From contig LUCE01000009.1 of the NCBI GenBank assembly GCA_001593935.1, positions 1-45,683 on the forward strand: a DNA stretch of 45,683 nucleotides. Reading direction: 5' to 3'. The notes under the pieces were generated by a model that saw only the letters and a list, made by a program, of their open reading frames with translations, did not search any database and was not told the DNA's origin. Positions 17,797 to 27,060 of this stretch are shown piece after piece. The stretch comes from Candidatus Bathyarchaeota archaeon B26-2 (lineage in GTDB: Archaea; Thermoproteota; Bathyarchaeia; Bathyarchaeales; B26-1). Numbering within the stretch: position 1 is the stretch's first letter; every line of letters starts with the position of its first letter. The position numbers were made by a program, and so were the translations under genes.

Positions 17797-18375
17797 TTAC
17801 GCAGATGTCTCCGCCGATTCGACGCTGCATTCAACGTAGTATTGACCATTCTCTGTGAAGACCGCGATTCCTACATTTGTTCCAATGTCCTTCGGGCTGA
17901 TGTTGTCAGGGTTCTCGATGAAGATTATTACGGTGTATCCTGATGCCAAGGTTATGTCGCCGCTCGCTGCGGAGAACGATGCAACCCTGTTTTCAGTGTA
18001 CTCGAAGTTAGACCATGTGTGAGTTGAGTTGGGGCAGATGAGTTCCGTAGCGATCGCCGATGAGTTTCTGAAGTAGTAAACGGTTGACCATGGAACCTCG
18101 ACTCCCCTCACATGTATCCTATCTATCACGACGTCTCTTCCTCCGAGGTTCTCTATCACGATGGCGGCGTAGGCGGTGCCGTTGTCGTAGACCCAAACAT
18201 GCTGGTTTGAGAGCCTCAATATCTCTACTTGAATCATGGTCTCCGTCACTTGGTAAGCGTACATGATCACTCCCCCGGCAAGCATGACCGGAACGACTAG
18301 GAGAATCATGGTTGTGACGGGTGCGCTCAACGCCTTTCTATTCTTGACGGTCCTCATCATCTCTTCGAATTTCAT
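17797..18375 (-). CDS. archaeal type IV pilin-like secreted protein
   Basis: Short positively charged N-terminus then hydrophobic stretch KNRKALSAPVTTMILLVVPVMLAGGVIMYAYQ; beta-rich C-terminal domain. Confidence 0.7.
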   Translation of the reverse strand: MKFEEMMRTVKNRKALSAPVTTMILLVVPVMLAGGVIMYAYQVTETMIQVEILRLSNQHVWVYDNGTAYAAIVIENLGGRDVVIDRIHVRGVEVPWSTVYYFRNSSAIATELICPNSTHTWSNFEYTENRVASFSAASGDITLASGYTVIIFIENPDNISPKDIGTNVGIAVFTENGQYYVECSVESAETSA

Positions 18376-18644
18376 TTTTGGATCGTGGATTGATATATAA
18401 CCTTTGAAAATGAATTAAAAAATTATCTTTAGAAAATAGATTCTGTAAAAATCTTCGAGTTATGTTTAAAAACACTGTTTTATCCGCGTTCTTTTGGAAG
18501 CGTCCTCTCGGCATACGGTTAAATGAGAACGAAACCTCGCTGAGAAATATTGTCTTCTAGGTCTCGTGACCGAAATTTTTAGAGATTGTGACGCCCATGG
18601 GCCGTTGGAAAGATTTATCTTCTTAGGGGAGGAATCTCCCTTCC

Positions 18645-20099
18645 ATGAAGAATCGGGATAGACCAAACATCTTGATCTTTCTGATGGACACTCAGCCTGT
18701 CAGAAACATGACGCCTTACGGTTTCCCGAAGGATACGACTCCGAACATTCAGAGGATCGCCGATGAGGGCGTCGTCTACGAGAACCACTTCGTGACTGGT
18801 TCGTGGACTGTTCCATCTCATGCGTCTCTCTTCACTGGGAAGTATCAGTCGGGCCATGGAGCAGGGGTCTCTTACGAGTTTCTGTCACGAGATATGCCTA
18901 CGATGGCCGAAGTCTTGGCCAGAGCTGGATACCAAACTGTTGCGTTCTCAAATAACGGTTGGGTGAACCAAGATGAAACCGACATATGTAGAGGCTTCGA
19001 GCATTACACTTTGGTTCGGAGGAGAGGCCTAAAAGGTCAGACAGTCAACGTCGGCCCTGAGGACAAGTTGATCCTAGAAGCCGGCGAAGACTCCGGATCA
19101 GCCTACACGATCAGACTGGTCCAAGACTGGTTCGAGAGATCATACAACAAAGAGAAGCCCTTCTTCATGTTCATCAACTGCACCGAACCACATCTGAGGG
19201 TCTGGGCTCCTCAGCCGTTCAGGCGTAGGTTCTTGCTCGAAGGCGTCTCTGAGAAAGAAGCCTTAGAGGTCAACCAAGACGTGCATGCGGAACGTATGGG
19301 TCTGGTTGAAAACCGTCCAGACGGCCACATGACCGAGAGGGACTGGGAGATTCTCAAGAGCCTCTACGACGGAGAGACGTCCTGTCTCGACCATAGGATG
19401 GGCATACTCTTCGACTACATGGAATCCAAGGACCTCCTAGACGAGACTCTGCTGATCATAACAAGCGACCACGGAGACCTTCTAGACCGGAGAGGATACA
19501 TGGGCCACCACCTAGCACTCTTTGACGACCTAATCCATACGCCCCTGATCGTCCGTTGTCCAAGTCTCCTTCCAAAAGGAAAGAGGATAAAACATCTCGT
19601 TCAGATTTGCGACTGGCTACCGACCTTCATCGACCTTCTAGGGATAGAGGACCCGACCGTGAATAGAGAGGTACAAGGGGTAAGCCTCGTCCCGACGTGG
19701 GACGACGAACCAGTTAGAGATTTCGTCGTGGCGGAGTACCAGAAGCCCCTACAGACCATTGAACGAGCCTTGAGACGCGACCCAGAGTTCGATTACCGAC
19801 CATGGCTGAGACGGATAAAGACCATAAGAACGCTTGAGTGGAAGTACATATGGTACTCCGATGGGAAAGACATGATCTTCAACATAAGATCGGACCCGGG
19901 TGAAAGGGAGAACCTGATAGAAGAGGAGAGGGCGAAGGCCAAAGAGCTGCGGAGGCAACTGGAGAGGTTCCTTCTCACGATCGAACGTCGGGACTATGGA
20001 GATAAGCTGAGAAACCACTCCTTCAGGAAGGTCCGTTGGGAGAACGTCCACAGAATGAAGGCGTGGGGTATATACCGAGAACTGAGGTTTCCCACATAA
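18645..20099 (+). CDS. sulfatase/alkaline phosphatase superfamily protein (Thr at nucleophile position)
   Basis: RPNILIFLMDTQPVRNMTPYG, TGSWTVPSHASLFTGKY, LLIITSDHGDLLDRRGYMGHH. Confidence 0.88.
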   Translation: MKNRDRPNILIFLMDTQPVRNMTPYGFPKDTTPNIQRIADEGVVYENHFVTGSWTVPSHASLFTGKYQSGHGAGVSYEFLSRDMPTMAEVLARAGYQTVAFSNNGWVNQDETDICRGFEHYTLVRRRGLKGQTVNVGPEDKLILEAGEDSGSAYTIRLVQDWFERSYNKEKPFFMFINCTEPHLRVWAPQPFRRRFLLEGVSEKEALEVNQDVHAERMGLVENRPDGHMTERDWEILKSLYDGETSCLDHRMGILFDYMESKDLLDETLLIITSDHGDLLDRRGYMGHHLALFDDLIHTPLIVRCPSLLPKGKRIKHLVQICDWLPTFIDLLGIEDPTVNREVQGVSLVPTWDDEPVRDFVVAEYQKPLQTIERALRRDPEFDYRPWLRRIKTIRTLEWKYIWYSDGKDMIFNIRSDPGERENLIEEERAKAKELRRQLERFLLTIERRDYGDKLRNHSFRKVRWENVHRMKAWGIYRELRFPT

Positions 20100-20256
20100 A
20101 AATGCCGTAGACCGTTTAGGTTTCTCTTCGAGTCTCGGAGCGCATGTCCCGTCTAGAAGTTTCTCAGAAAGAACTGCAGATGTCAACTTTTCGCCTCCCA
20201 ACGTAACCGAACGAGAAAGCGTATAAACTCCAAACATAAGATTAGGTTAGATTGAG

Positions 20257-21585
20257 ATGCAGGTTATAGCTGACCTCCACATCCACAGCAAGTATAGCCG
20301 TGCGACGAGCAGTAAGATGGAGATAAAGGAGATCACCCGCTTCGCCGAGATTAAAGGGTTGAATCTCCTCGGGACCGGAGACTTCACTCACCCAAAATGG
20401 TTCGGGGAGTTACTGAAGAACCTGAGAGAAGTCCCTGAGACTAGCCTGTATGTTCCTCTCGAAGAGTCAACCGGGAAGCCGAGATCTTCCGTGAGGTATA
20501 TGATAACGGGCGAGGTCTCAACGATCTTCACTTACGAAGACTCGGTTAAGAAGATACATCACCTCATACTGACGCCGAGCCTAGAGACTGCGGACCAGAT
20601 AAACGACCGGTTGGCTAAGTATGGTGATCTCGGGGTGGATGGGAGGCCTACGCTAAATATGACGGCTCCCCAGCTCGTTGAGGAGGTTATGGAGGTCTCC
20701 TCCTACAATATGGTTATTCCCGCTCACGCTTGGACTCCGTGGTTCAGCCTCTTCGGAGCTTTTAGCGGCTTCGACCGGATCGAGGACTGTTATCAAGATG
20801 CAACTCGGCACATATCGGCCATCGAGACCGGTCTCTCATCCGATCCGCCTATGAACTGGCGGCTGAGCTCCCTAGACCGGTTCACCCTCATCTCGAACAG
20901 CGACTCCCACTCCCCTTGGCCTTGGAGGATCGGCCGGGAAGCCAACGTCTTCGACCTCAAGAGGTTCACGTACTGGGACGTGGTCGAGGCCATAAAGAGA
21001 AAGGATCCAAAACATTTCAAGTATACGATCGAGACCGACCCGGCCTACGGTAAGTATCACTGGACGGGCCACAGAGCATGCAACGTCTCCTTATCTCCCA
21101 GCGAAGCCATCAAGTTAGGAGGCATCTGCCCGGTCTGCCGCAGGGCCCTAACGAAGGGGGTCGAGCAGAGGGTTGAGGAGCTCGCCGACCGGCCTAGGGG
21201 TTACAAGCCTAGAGGCGTTCCGGGATACAGACATCTGTTGCCCTTATCCGAGATAATCTCGGTGGTGGTAGGAGCCTCAAGCTTGAGCCAGAAGAGGGTC
21301 TGGAGGACGTACAACGCCCTCATCTCGAGGTTCGGCGACGAGTACAAGGTCCTCATAGAGGCTCCATACGAGGAGATGGCTGAGGTCGTCGATCCTAGAG
21401 TCGCCAAGACTGTGATTCAGGTTAGAGAAGAACGGATCAAGATTATACCTGGCTACGACGGGGTCTACGGCCAGCTCGTCCTCCCCGAAAATGACCTGCA
21501 TCCAGATAAGATGAAGGAAGTCGAGTCTCATCCAAAACCTGAGGCGAAGAGGCCTAAACAGAGAACCCTCGCCGATTTCATGTAA
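20257..21585 (+). CDS. Endonuclease Q (PHP domain) with C-terminal PIP-box-like tail
   Basis: VIADLHIHSKYSRATSSKM, GTGDFTHPKW, IPAHAWTPWFSLFG, SNSDSHSPWPWRIGREAN, zinc-binding CPVCRRALTKGVEQRVEELADRP; C-terminus QRTLADFM. Confidence 0.9.
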   Translation: MQVIADLHIHSKYSRATSSKMEIKEITRFAEIKGLNLLGTGDFTHPKWFGELLKNLREVPETSLYVPLEESTGKPRSSVRYMITGEVSTIFTYEDSVKKIHHLILTPSLETADQINDRLAKYGDLGVDGRPTLNMTAPQLVEEVMEVSSYNMVIPAHAWTPWFSLFGAFSGFDRIEDCYQDATRHISAIETGLSSDPPMNWRLSSLDRFTLISNSDSHSPWPWRIGREANVFDLKRFTYWDVVEAIKRKDPKHFKYTIETDPAYGKYHWTGHRACNVSLSPSEAIKLGGICPVCRRALTKGVEQRVEELADRPRGYKPRGVPGYRHLLPLSEIISVVVGASSLSQKRVWRTYNALISRFGDEYKVLIEAPYEEMAEVVDPRVAKTVIQVREERIKIIPGYDGVYGQLVLPENDLHPDKMKEVESHPKPEAKRPKQRTLADFM

Positions 21586-21605
21586 CATAAGGAGACGTTC
21601 TCGCC

Positions 21606-22184
21606 TTGAAACGTATAGTCTTCTTGACGGGTCCCCCAAGGATCGGGAAGACCACCGTTCTCGTTAAGGCTGTTGAGGGCTTGAAATCTCTGGGTTATAA
21701 GGTTGGGGGGATGGTGAGCCGGGAGGTTCGTGAGGGAGGCGTTCGGGTGGGCTTCAAGATAATAGACCTCTCAACTGGCCGTGAGGGCTGGCTTGCGCAC
21801 GTTAGGCAGCCTACCGGCCCAAAAATAAGTAAGTATCGCGTCAACCTGAGCGACCTCGAGTCTGTTGGGGTGAAATCCATAAGAGACGCCGTCCTGAACG
21901 CAGACGTGATAGTAATAGACGAGGTTGGTCCGATGGAGCTCTTCTCAAGATCGTTTAAGGAAGCCGTGAAAACTGCTTTAGAGAGCGGTAAACCCCTCTT
22001 AGGCACGATCCATTATAGAGCTAGAGACCCTCTCATCAACATGATAAAGCGTCATGGTGACGCCGAAGTTTTGGAGGTTACGGCCATGAACCGTAGTCGA
22101 CTTCACGAGACCATAATCGAGGCCGTATCCGCAAGCGAACCCCTCCGTTCCCGGTGTCGGAGAATGGGTTCTGAGAAACACTGA
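21606..22184 (+). CDS. nucleoside-triphosphatase THEP1 family
   Basis: FLTGPPRIGKTTVLVKAVEGLKSLGYKVGGMVSREVREGGVRVGFKIIDL, VIVIDEVGPMELFS. Confidence 0.92.
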   Translation: MKRIVFLTGPPRIGKTTVLVKAVEGLKSLGYKVGGMVSREVREGGVRVGFKIIDLSTGREGWLAHVRQPTGPKISKYRVNLSDLESVGVKSIRDAVLNADVIVIDEVGPMELFSRSFKEAVKTALESGKPLLGTIHYRARDPLINMIKRHGDAEVLEVTAMNRSRLHETIIEAVSASEPLRSRCRRMGSEKH

Positions 22185-22248
22185 ATAGCTGAGGATTTCG
22201 GAGAGATGAGGAAACCTTAAATCCTTTCGGGTCGAGAAGATTGAAGAC

Positions 22249-22953
22249 ATGTCGGGAACCTTGGCAGCTCTTGGAAAGAAGACGCTGGGTCTGGCGTTGA
22301 TCTTCAACTCTTTGATGAGCCTAACCTCTGCTCTCAATATCCTCTCTGGCTTCTATGCCGCTAGACCTTGGTGGAAACCTTTCTCGCCGTACCTGGTAGA
22401 TGGCTCGCTCTTCTGGGTTGTGGTTCCGGTCTCGATCTTGAACCTTGTCCCGGCTAAGGTTCTGGGCGAGGTGAGGCTTAGAAGGATTCTGTTTCATCAC
22501 TACATTTACGGGTTATTCGTCTTCCTCATCTCGGCGGCATCAGCTTGGCTCTTTACGCTTCTATCTCCTTCTTGGTCACCCTTGAATGTGTCGTATGGAG
22601 GTCTCAGCGGCTTGATGCCGTATGTGGAGAGTTTCTTCATCTACGGCGGTCTCACACTCTTCTTAGACGATCTCTCCGACGTCTCCCCTAGAGTGAAGCG
22701 TCTCCTTAAAGAGATGGGAAGAAGAGCAGTTAGGTTCGGTAAGCCCCTTAAGGCTTTCCACGTGATCTGCAGCTTAACCTCACTCTACGTCTCGCTGAGT
22801 ATCGGTTTGTGGTTCTGCCAAAACCTGTGGGTAAACTCCTGGTCCATCGGCGCGATGTCGTATGTGGTCCTGATGGCAAGCATCCTCGTGACTAGCCTAT
22901 TCGGTTTGAGGGCTTCCCTAAGAGGCCGCTGCTTCGAGTACCTGTACCACTGA
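22249..22953 (+). CDS. conserved membrane protein
   Basis: 234 aa with multiple TM segments. Confidence 0.75.
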   Translation: MSGTLAALGKKTLGLALIFNSLMSLTSALNILSGFYAARPWWKPFSPYLVDGSLFWVVVPVSILNLVPAKVLGEVRLRRILFHHYIYGLFVFLISAASAWLFTLLSPSWSPLNVSYGGLSGLMPYVESFFIYGGLTLFLDDLSDVSPRVKRLLKEMGRRAVRFGKPLKAFHVICSLTSLYVSLSIGLWFCQNLWVNSWSIGAMSYVVLMASILVTSLFGLRASLRGRCFEYLYH

Positions 22954-23027
22954 TGCGTGGTATGAGCCGACAACCAAGCATATATAAGTGTGAACCAAGC
23001 CTCTATATTATCCCGAGAGAGTTAAGT

Positions 23028-25487
23028 ATGAGAAAGATAACAGCCTTCACATTAGGTTCGGTCACGGCGTTCACTGTAGGAGTCTCAATCGTACCGGTAG
23101 AATTCGGGCATATAATCGATTGGTTAGCCCCACTCTTTGGAGAATCTCTACGCGTACTCCTCTCGATGCTCTTCATACTCTTCGGAGACCCCTTCAAGTT
23201 CACGACGTTGGCTCTCATGTGGGCCGTAATAGGTCTCCTCTGCGGCTTGATCGTAAGGAAGATCACTGGAAGCCTGATCTCAGCCTGGCTCGTCTACGGG
23301 ATCATGTTCTTCGTGGCGTTGGTTTCTGCCCTCGGGATAGTTGAGGTAGTCTTGGACCTAGGCATACTTCAGAGGCCTGAGAGCTTACTGGCTCTGATGC
23401 CGCCTATACCTCCAGGAGTCTCGCTGAACACGATCTTGAACGCCCCGATTATAGGTTATCTCTTCAAGACTCTTCAGGAGACCTCGCTCTCGTCCATGGG
23501 TTCGCCGACTGAGATTATATCTCCACTGGCCTCAGCTGTAGCATTAAATGTATTAAAGAACGTACTCATACTCCTTGTCTCGTCTCTGATCGGGTGTGAG
23601 GCTGGGCAGATAATCGAGAGGTTGGTCCTACCTAAGATTGCCGGGAAGATATCCGCCAACAGAACTCCGGGAGGCTCGCATCCTCTCTTAGGCTCCGGTG
23701 GAATCGTTAGGTTCTTAACGAGGAAGTTAAGAACGCCTCAACGCCTCCTCTCTTCAGTCTCCATTCTGACAGTTCTGGTCTTCTCAACCTTAGCGGCATC
23801 CGTCACAACCCTTGAAAACGGCTCATCGGAACCGTATTACGCGGAGGGTCTCTTCTGTTTCGCTACACCTGACGGAACCGCCTACGTAGCAGCAGCCTTC
23901 ATAGACTCCGAGGCAGTTCTCCCCGAAATCGACCTATCAGATTCGGCGTTCGAGAACGCCCTCTTAGGCCTTTTGATATCGCATGACACAAGGGCAGACG
24001 CTCTCCCCCCGATCTTAACCTCTCCCGAGATGCTCAGCGGAATCCTCCCGCCGGACATTCCAAGCGAGTTCTTAGAAAACTTGACGAGGTACTATGCGGT
24101 TGTCCCCCCAACGGTCTTGATCTTAGCGTACCTAGATGTCCCTGAAGGCACGGCCCGAGGGAGAGCAGACTCCGTGGCTGAGGCTTTCTCCTCGGCCTTT
24201 GGGGCTTCCCTCTCCTATTTGGCCTCTTTCTCCCAGAGTTTCGAGATCTCTGGAGAACTTCACGAAGTTAAAGTCTTCGTGTACCAGTCGTCAGATGTCC
24301 TAAGCGACGTCGCCCCTAGGATTATGGGGGTTCTACCGGTCGCGAGGGGCGGCTTAGCAGTTCCCATAAACTCCGCTTATCTTTCAGGTATACTCAGCCC
24401 GGGATCAACCCCGATCTCATCGAACGGAACCGTGATGGTTGTGGGCTTCTTCTCATCCTCCGCGGCTCTCGACCTCTTCAGGGAGGTTGAGGACTTCCCC
24501 TCCGAGTTCATCGGGATGATCGTACCCAACACTACGGAGCCGACTGTCACTGTAGGCCTCTTCTCCTACTGGCTGGATAGGCTTCACTCTTCACCCCTCC
24601 AGCACACCTTCAATATCACTAGCCTACTGAACCTCACGGAGCCCTTACAGTTCTCTCCCGAGGCCACGATCTCAGTTCTCTCAACGGTAGTTCCGAACGC
24701 AACGATCACCGACGGGAAGATAACGTCGCAGACACCTATCGTCTCGTTGATACTCTCGGCGAACCTAACGGACCCAGGGTTAGAGCCAGTGAGGGAAGCC
24801 ATACAGAACCTAAACCTAACCAGAAACGTCACAATAAAGGAGGTTCCAAAGGGCTCCACGATCTCAGCTGAGGACCTCACCTTGAGTTTCACTCAGATCC
24901 TCCCGATGGAGATGGATGTGGAGAAGATGATCACTCTTTCTGAAGTGAGCCCCGGACAGGCGGTAGATGTCACGGTGACCATAACCAACAGAGATGACAC
25001 CCCAGCTGAGAACGTAACTCTGGACGATCGCCTTCTTCTAGCGTATTATGGAGCTGCAGCATCCATTGAGGTCAAGGACGGTAATCTGACGACGACTTGG
25101 GACCAGATCCCTGCGAACTCCTCGGTTACGCATAGATACACGATCGTGCTGAAGAAGGAAGGCTTATACACGATACCTTACGCCAAGGTTAGCTACAACT
25201 ACATGAACCTAACATTCACAGCCAGGTCTAGAAACCGCTACATAAGGGTTCGGGGACCATCCGCGCCAAGCCTCTTGATAACGGGCATACCGAAGGCGTG
25301 GGGAACCCTAACAAGGATGATCGATAGAGTTCCTGGCTTGGAGGGAATGGGTTCCGTGATAGTCTCCTCGATAACCTTGGCCATAGTCGGTCTGATAGGG
25401 TTCAACGAGTACAGAAACATAAGAAGATGGCTCAAAGCTAGAAGGGAGAGACGAGCGCTGGATGCATTCCCGCTGGGAACCACCTAA
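23028..25487 (+). CDS. large membrane protein, N-terminal multi-TM, extracytoplasmic region with DUF11-like C-terminal repeat and final TM
   Basis: ATG at 23028 preferred: TATATAAG at 22981-22988 falls inside the longer ORF start. LSEVSPGQAVDVTVTITNRDDTPAENVTLDDRL is DUF11-like. Confidence 0.75.
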   Translation: MRKITAFTLGSVTAFTVGVSIVPVEFGHIIDWLAPLFGESLRVLLSMLFILFGDPFKFTTLALMWAVIGLLCGLIVRKITGSLISAWLVYGIMFFVALVSALGIVEVVLDLGILQRPESLLALMPPIPPGVSLNTILNAPIIGYLFKTLQETSLSSMGSPTEIISPLASAVALNVLKNVLILLVSSLIGCEAGQIIERLVLPKIAGKISANRTPGGSHPLLGSGGIVRFLTRKLRTPQRLLSSVSILTVLVFSTLAASVTTLENGSSEPYYAEGLFCFATPDGTAYVAAAFIDSEAVLPEIDLSDSAFENALLGLLISHDTRADALPPILTSPEMLSGILPPDIPSEFLENLTRYYAVVPPTVLILAYLDVPEGTARGRADSVAEAFSSAFGASLSYLASFSQSFEISGELHEVKVFVYQSSDVLSDVAPRIMGVLPVARGGLAVPINSAYLSGILSPGSTPISSNGTVMVVGFFSSSAALDLFREVEDFPSEFIGMIVPNTTEPTVTVGLFSYWLDRLHSSPLQHTFNITSLLNLTEPLQFSPEATISVLSTVVPNATITDGKITSQTPIVSLILSANLTDPGLEPVREAIQNLNLTRNVTIKEVPKGSTISAEDLTLSFTQILPMEMDVEKMITLSEVSPGQAVDVTVTITNRDDTPAENVTLDDRLLLAYYGAAASIEVKDGNLTTTWDQIPANSSVTHRYTIVLKKEGLYTIPYAKVSYNYMNLTFTARSRNRYIRVRGPSAPSLLITGIPKAWGTLTRMIDRVPGLEGMGSVIVSSITLAIVGLIGFNEYRNIRRWLKARRERRALDAFPLGTT

Positions 25488-25605
25488 GTCGCTGAGTCTT
25501 TCTCCACTTTTAGATAAGATGGGCTTCGTCTCAAAGATTGCGTGACATATAATTCCCTGTGAACCAATACAGCGCAAACCCATGATTGCTGATTCACTCT
25601 ATGCC

Positions 25606-26298
25606 TCACTCGTCCATCATCGTCGAGTCTGCAACCGCTCTACGTACACCATTCCAGCCTTCACGTGCCTTCAGTTGAACGATCTTGAAGGCGGTCTCGG
25701 AATCCATAACCTCCACGGACTTGCCTGTGGCCTCCCTGATGAGATATTTTGCAGCCTTTAAGACCTTGCCGTTTAATATCGAGTCCGCAACGTCGGCTAC
25801 GTGGCAGATCAGGGCTTCAAGAGTCTTGGGCGACATCGGCCCGGCGTCTCCATGATGTGCGCAGACCACGTGAACGATGTCCAACGGTAAGCCTCTCCTA
25901 ACGAGTTCAGAAGCGATCAAGGTTAGGTGATCGATCCTTTCAGATACGGGCGACGGCTCGTAGCCTCCGCCCTCTTTGGCTACGTACGTGAGGGTCTTAA
26001 AGATGTCGTGGAGGATCACTCCGCTGATGACGAGGTCTCTGTTCACTCTTCCGTGGTAGACCTCCTCAACACAGTCACAGAGTGTCAATGCTATCCTAAC
26101 GGTTGACAAGATGTGCTCCAAGAGTCCTCCTGGGTAGCTGTGGTGCCGAGATAGGCTTGCAGGTGAGTCCTCAAGCCGTAAGCCCTTGTAGACAGTTCCG
26201 CCGAGATTAAGGGACGGCTCCTTAACGACCTCGAGGACGATCCTCCTGAGAGACTCATCCCGAATCTTGTTGATCACGTCTGCAAGTCGAGGGTCCAA
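25606..26298 (-). CDS. HD-domain phosphohydrolase
   Basis: SRHHSYPGGLLEHILSTVRIA, GVILHDIFKT, VVCAHHGDAGPMSPKTLEALICHVADVADS. Confidence 0.88.
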   Translation of the reverse strand: MDPRLADVINKIRDESLRRIVLEVVKEPSLNLGGTVYKGLRLEDSPASLSRHHSYPGGLLEHILSTVRIALTLCDCVEEVYHGRVNRDLVISGVILHDIFKTLTYVAKEGGGYEPSPVSERIDHLTLIASELVRRGLPLDIVHVVCAHHGDAGPMSPKTLEALICHVADVADSILNGKVLKAAKYLIREATGKSVEVMDSETAFKIVQLKAREGWNGVRRAVADSTMMDE

Positions 26299-26342
26299 CT
26301 TTCCTTCCTATCCCCTTCTTAAGGCCGTTATGCTTCAAACTC

Positions 26343-27017
26343 TTAGGTCAAGAGGCTCTTTAACCTTTCCTTCTCCATAGTAGCAGCCTGATGAGCTCTC
26401 AAGATGGGTTCAGGTATCCTATGCCCCCTCACGCACATCAACACTATCTTTATAGCGGTTTCGAGGGAGACCATGTGGCCTACACTCACGTAGACCGGTT
26501 TCCTTCCTGGTTTCGTGTGAACTTCGGCTCCAACAACCTCGCCCTCGTGAAATATCGGGTTCCAGCCTCTACCCAACCCGGGCTTAACCTCTCCGCATAA
26601 GATTCTCTTCGCTACACCTATCGTTGGAGCCCTTATCACCAAGCCGAGGTGGCTGGCGAAGCCTAAACGGTACGGATGAGCTCTACCATGCCCGTCCACC
26701 AAGAAGACTTGAGGCTTCATCCTCAACCTTCGTATCGCCGAAACAACTGAGGGAACCTCCCTAAAGGAGAGCAGAGTCGGCACATAAGGGAACCTCGTCC
26801 TCTGACGGACCTTCTCAACCTCCAAGGTCTTCCCCAACTGAAGATCAAAGACGGCGACAGCTCCTATGGAGAGTGAGCCGGCGTAAGCCACGTCCACGCC
26901 CCCCACGTAACGAAGAGGCATAGAGACCCCGTCCTCAGTTATGACCTTCCTTGATAGAAGCCTCTGAGCAGCTCGGGCTCTCTCTAACGAGAACCTGCCC
27001 TTCATCTCGACCCTCAA
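26343..27017 (-). CDS. nfi: endonuclease V
   Basis: YVGGVDVAYAG, FPYVPTLLSFREVPSV, VFLVDGHGRAHPYRLGFASHLGLVIRAPTIGVAKRIL. Confidence 0.93.
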   Translation of the reverse strand: MRVEMKGRFSLERARAAQRLLSRKVITEDGVSMPLRYVGGVDVAYAGSLSIGAVAVFDLQLGKTLEVEKVRQRTRFPYVPTLLSFREVPSVVSAIRRLRMKPQVFLVDGHGRAHPYRLGFASHLGLVIRAPTIGVAKRILCGEVKPGLGRGWNPIFHEGEVVGAEVHTKPGRKPVYVSVGHMVSLETAIKIVLMCVRGHRIPEPILRAHQAATMEKERLKSLLT

Positions 27018-27060
27018 GGTTGAGCCTCAAACGAGGATTTTGTGTAAGGACGCTCTCTGT

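Noticed and set aside
18625-18642. 7-bp hairpin AGGGGAG-GAAT-CTCCCTT next to the 18645 start, possible RBS-sequestering switch
   Set aside because: TATA-like gatttatc at about 18612 predicts transcription starting near 18640, so the hairpin is probably not in the mRNA.
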